Assembly: GCA_905397405.1 (NCBI GenBank)
Contig: CAJPVJ010000481.1
Span: 1 to 24,432 of the forward strand
DNA: 24,432 bases
Source of the DNA: Oppiella nova
Taxonomy: Eukaryota > Arthropoda > Arachnida > Sarcoptiformes > Oppiidae
Direction: 5' to 3'
Made by a program: the position numbers and the translations under genes. The notes beneath the pieces are model-generated. The model had not been told where the DNA came from, made no database searches, and saw only the letters and a list, made by a program, of their open reading frames with translations. This document shows, one piece after another, positions 20,701 through 24,432 of this stretch (its first letter is position 1; every line of letters begins with the position of its first letter).

Positions 20701-23033
20701 TTCTTTACCAAAACCTATACTCGGATTTACCCCAAGATTTACAGACATTTATAGCTGATTTGGTTGAGTTATTTCCGGCAGGAATTCTCGACACTAAATA
20801 TATCGCAGACTTTCACGAGAGACTTAACAGATCTTATTTGGAATATTTGTTTTATGACAGGTATTAACCCATAATCCTATTCCCACTCCAAGATTCAATC
20901 AATTCTTTATGTCTTTTATGACACATTCAGACAACGGTTTAATATCGAGCGCTCATTACAAGGAAAGACTTGCATTGATATCACATTCCCATTGCTCTCT
21001 AATAACTCACTGGACATCGAGTACAAGGATTTGTCGACAAAAATCTCATCCGAATCCGACCTTTTAGTTGATGTGTGCGACGATTATGCGGTACTATCAC
21101 TGACAATAACTTTAATTAGCATTACATTCATTTGATTGTATCGATTGTCTCAACAGAACCACGGCTGGTGTCGACTCAAGAACTCGTGTTATAGGTCTCA
21201 TAATATCGATCACATTCTCAATAAGAAGAATAGGAGTAAACGAATGAAAAAATTGATTAAAAAGCTTAAGAAGAAGAGTGAAGAGCACACCATTGAGAGC
21301 ACCAGTGGTGGCGACAACTCATCGGTTGAGTCCATTAATACGAAACAATCAAAACAAGGCGCCCATAGAGCCGGTTATGACGCCTTCATGACTGGCTATT
21401 ACTTCGCCTCATATCTGGCGGTTAACGCCAAATCACGACCTCTTCCCTCGAAGCCATTGAATTGCAAAAGTTTAGGTATTTCTGCGATTGTCAACAATAT
21501 ATACTTAACGGGTAAAGACCAGCCCCTCAGAGTCACCGCCAGCTCTTTCGCTAAGACTTCTACTAATCATAAGAATAAAGTGTTGAGAATACGATCNCGT
21601 AATAAATCTAATAGTAATACAGTTTAGTGTACAGTATATTGTGTTTGCATTAAATACTATGAAATCTGAACATCATTTTGAAGCTTAAGTTCCGTTTTTG
21701 TGATTTTATTTTTATACAATTCTTATCTAATGTTGGGAACAATTGATTGACTCTTATGTTTGTTTCGTCTATTATTCCGTAAGATTTGATTATTTTGTTT
21801 ATTTGTCTCACTATTATGTAAAGATTGTTATACTCTCAGAGCCTATCAATTGATATAAAGCCATAAATCTGCGAATGAATAAAACGATTGGTTGAACAGA
21901 CTCTCTCCCGTTTGACCCAATTATTTGAATTCAATATAAACTGTCATTCAGTCCATCGTTGATATGAAATAAATAAATGAATAAAATAATTGAAAAGATA
22001 TTTATGAATACATTTCAGACTGAATACGAAGACTTGACGGCACCATCGCTGAGGAATTTGATTTCAGAGATAATAAGACAGAAACTGCCGATTGTTTTGC
22101 ACAACGGATTCATTGATTTGATATTTCTTTACCAAAACCTATACTCGGATTTACCCCAAGATTTACAGACATTTATAGCTGATTTGGTTGAGTTATTTCC
22201 GGCAGGAATTCTCGACACCAAATATATCGCAGACTTTCACGAGAGACTTAACAGATCTTATTTGGAATATTTGTTTTATGACAGGTATTAACCCATAATC
22301 CTATTCCCACTCCAAGATTCAATCAATTCTTTATGTCTTTTATGACACATGAAGACAACGGTTTAATATCGAGCGCTCATTACAAGGAAAGACTTGCATT
22401 GATATCACATTCCCATTGCTCTCTAATAACTCACTGGACATCGAGTACAAGGATTTGTCGACAAAAATCTCATCTGAATCCGACCTTTTAGTTGATGTGT
22501 GCGACGATTATGCGGTACTATCGCTGACAATAACTTTAATTAGCATTACATTCATTTGATTGTATCGATTGTCTCAACAGAACCACGGCTGGTGTCGCCT
22601 CAAGAACTCGTGTTATAGGTCTCATAATATCGATCACATTCTCAATAAGAAGAATAGGAGTAAACGAATGAAGAAATTGATTAAAAAGCTTAAGAAGAAG
22701 AGTGAAGAGCACACCATTGAGAGCACCAGTGGTGGCGATAACTCATCGGTTGAGTCCATTAATACGAAACAATCAAAACAAGGCGCCCATAGAGCCGGTT
22801 ATGACGCCTTCATGACTGGCTATTACTTTGCCTCATATCTGGCGGTTAACGCCAAATCACGACCGCTTCCCTCGAAGCCATTGAATTGGTTTTCAAATCC
22901 ATAAAGACGCTAACAGTTGTTATATATGAATTGCCCATTTCTGGTCGGGGAGTCTCAGTGGCGGTCGAGAAAGCGATTCTGAAGATGATTAGTATTCTTA
23001 TTTCACAACTCTTATGGATCCAATAACTCATAA
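17772..23033 (+). CDS. TOE1: TOE1-type 3' exonuclease (CAF1 family), misassembled locus
   Basis: TOE1 is a nuclear DEDD exonuclease that trims adenylated 3' tails of small RNAs. Exon 1 is 17772-17924, exon 2 is 17987-18027 and exon 3 is 18097-18559. Exons 4-6 occur in three partial copies; the copy that runs on into unique sequence is 22019-22284, 22355-22514 and 22581-23033. Merged, these make 1536 bases, an intact 511-residue frame (human about 510). The catalytic DxE is Asp50-Glu52, split by intron 1 (FVAIDL then ELSGLG). The second Asp is in [15 protein letters not shown] and the third in ILDTKY. A CCCH zinc finger of spacing C-x8-C-x5-C-x3-H spans exons 5-6, followed by a basic K-rich stretch and the conserved [19 protein letters not shown]. 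As printed, exon 3 has a stop (18416-18418) and exon 6 loses frame at 22889; both lie in blocks that are complemented in place. Exon 3 also has a hydrophilic insert of about 75 residues that I do not recognise. Confidence 0.88.
18413..18541. other. In-place complemented block in TOE1 exon 3
   Basis: As printed, this part of exon 3 has a TAA at 18416-18418 and no TOE1 similarity. If each base is replaced by its complement without reversing, the same frame reads VFNALCLCDEEYVCEP and then FLAGHGFDFN, which aligns without gaps to the VFN...EEYV.EP...FL..HGF.FN segment of TOE1. The left edge must be at or before 18418, because the stop must change, and probably at or after 18413. The right edge is between about 18535 and 18541, since YHRGND after it reads normally. 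The length is therefore about 118-129 bases. Confidence 0.85.
18560..19474 (+). other. TOE1 intron 3, left part
   Basis: The donor gtgagc at 18560 opens an AT-rich intron that should run to the acceptor before exon 4 (ag at 19958-19959 in the first copy). It is long for this gene. Apart from the open frame at 19192-19446 I see nothing in it. Confidence 0.6.
19192..19446 (+). other. Unidentified open frame inside the TOE1 intron
   Basis: The frame gives about 84 codons, with its first ATG at [14 protein letters not shown] and an end YKFGLRI before TAA. The product is helical and mixed in charge, with a hydrophobic stretch [18 protein letters not shown]. The pattern faintly resembles the region before the C-terminal dimerisation domain of hAT-like transposases, but no catalytic or zinc-binding residues are present. 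It could be a transposon scrap or a chance open frame in AT-rich DNA. No promoter, poly(A) site or splice partner supports it as a gene. Confidence 0.2.
19475..19601. other. In-place complemented block, start of TOE1 repeat copy A
   Basis: All 127 bases are the complement, in the same left-to-right order, of 20091-20217. The bases right after (gaaatctgaac from 19602) match the other copies in the normal sense. 19475 pairs with 20091, the first base of copy B. The second half of the block also matches the complement of 21598-21660. The true sequence is therefore the intron segment that precedes exon 4, as written at 20091-20217. Confidence 0.95.
19475..20090 (+). repeat. TOE1 repeat, copy A (truncated)
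   Basis: Copy A holds the intron end and the first 131 bases of exon 4 (19960-20090), then stops within the [18 protein letters not shown] coding stretch. Its normal-sense part, 19602-20090, is identical over 489 bases to 21661-22149 in copy C, so A and C look like overlapping pieces of one allele. After 20090 the sequence jumps to the start of copy B. Confidence 0.9.
20091..21596 (+). repeat. TOE1 repeat, copy B (probable second allele)
   Basis: Copy B is a full unit: intron end, exon 4 (20595-20860), exon 5 (20931-21090) and exon 6 from 21157. It differs from A and C by scattered, mostly synonymous changes and short indels, including a 25-bp insertion with a palindrome near 20326-20340, as two alleles would. 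The sequence gaatacgatc before the N at 21597 is shared with copy C, but after the N it runs into intron sequence of copy C. The printed C-terminus RNKSNSNTV (to 21627) is therefore a junction product and not a real protein end. Exon 3 is not repeated, so copy B cannot be a separate gene. Confidence 0.88.
20326..20340. repeat. 15-bp palindrome in a copy-B-only insertion
   Basis: gactatactatagtc has two 7-base arms around one base. It lies within extra bases (about 20321-20345) absent from copies A and C, just before tttcgtctattattcc. It is intronic. It may be an allelic insertion; no function is evident. Confidence 0.7.
21597..21597. other. Single ambiguous base N at a copy junction
   Basis: The only N in the window lies exactly between the end of copy B (acgatc) and the start of copy C (cgtaataaatc, which is intron sequence). 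It probably marks a join or a closed gap between contigs. Confidence 0.9.
21598..23016 (+). repeat. TOE1 repeat, copy C (continues into unique sequence)
   Basis: Copy C starts partway into the intron block (its first 63 bases match 20155-20217). It carries exon 4 (22019-22284), exon 5 (22355-22514) and exon 6 from 22581. Its last 128 bases, 22889-23016, are complemented in place. Past 23016 comes unique sequence with the natural stop: the corrected reading ends RIRSNNS and TAA at 23031-23033. Exon 5 uses the acceptor gaag here, where copy B has tcag. Confidence 0.9.
22889..23016. other. In-place complemented block at the end of TOE1 exon 6
   Basis: 128 of 128 bases are the same-direction complement of 21465-21592. 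The base before (22888) and the four after (gatc, 23017-23020) match copy B in the normal sense, so both edges are sharp. As printed, the frame ends four codons in (SNP then TAA). Complemented, it restores the C-terminal part with [14 protein letters not shown]. An unrelated open frame that appears here ([17 protein letters not shown]) is a by-product. Confidence 0.98.
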
Positions 23034-23110
23034 ATCCTTTTTACCGCACACTGTATAACATTTGTTTGTTTTTATTTTTGTTAGAAGTTTACTAAATTTT
23101 GACAAAAAAT

Positions 23111-23116
23111 TTTATT
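23111..23116 (-). terminator. Poly(A) signal of PSMC2
   Basis: tttatt reads AATAAA on the minus strand, 34 bases past the PSMC2 stop codon. Confidence 0.4.
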
Positions 23117-23149
23117 AATAATAAAATAAATATAAAAATGAATCCAAAA

Positions 23150-24432
<1,283 letters not shown>

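Noticed and set aside
19475-23016. Tandem array of nuclease genes as a new defence-like system
   Set aside because: The units lack exon 1-3 coding parts, share allele-like identity, and end at an N and mid-exon breaks. They are pieces of one TOE1 gene.
22846-23031. New small ORFs on both strands at the end of TOE1 copy C
   Set aside because: They exist only because 22889-23016 is the complement of TOE1 coding sequence; the corrected block is TOE1 exon 6.

Overview
This is AT-rich animal nuclear DNA, probably arthropod and perhaps a mite (that last step is a guess). The genes are housekeeping genes of metazoa, cut into many short exons by introns mostly of 50-70 bp with GT-AG ends. No rRNA, tRNA, CRISPR array or intact transposon was seen.

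Layout. 1-829 is a broken inverted copy of the 5' exons of EPS15. 830-4958 is AT-rich with one candidate terminal EPS15 exon at 2309-2446. EPS15 (endocytic adaptor) lies on the minus strand at 4959-8757. It is divergent from PLAA (ubiquitin/p97 cofactor) on the plus strand at 9198-11726. A small REX1-B domain gene (plus, 12659-13422) converges on BTF3, the NAC beta subunit (minus, 13755-14343). FZR1/Cdh1, the APC/C activator (minus, 15311-17195), is divergent from TOE1, a CAF1-type 3' exonuclease (plus, 17772-23033). PSMC2/Rpt1, a 26S proteasome ATPase, enters from the right edge (minus, 23150-24432). The ubiquitin-linked genes (PLAA, FZR1, PSMC2) are not operonic. Each gene has its own introns and strand.

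The most unusual signal is a set of blocks in which the sequence is the base-by-base complement of what it should be, written in place and not reversed. Two are proved inside the window. 22889-23016 is the exact in-place complement of 21465-21592 (128 of 128 bases), and 19475-19601 is that of 20091-20217 (127 of 127). Two more were found by decoding broken exons. Complementing about 18413-18541 in place removes a stop in TOE1 and restores a conserved stretch. Complementing 23668 to at least 23757 restores the Walker B segment of PSMC2. An ordinary inversion gives the reverse complement, so these blocks are not inversions, and no replication or recombination process I know makes parallel-strand copies.

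The proved blocks correspond exactly to the first 127 and last 128 bases of an extra, allele-like copy of TOE1 exons 4-6 (20091-21596) that ends at a single N. A direct repeat of 128 bp at 14905-15160 has the same length. I infer that the locus is a mis-joined heterozygous region from a short-read graph assembly with k near 127. If the three partial TOE1 copies are merged and the blocks corrected, one open 511-codon TOE1 remains (about 510 residues in human). The extra copies and apparent lesions should not be read as biology until checked with long reads.
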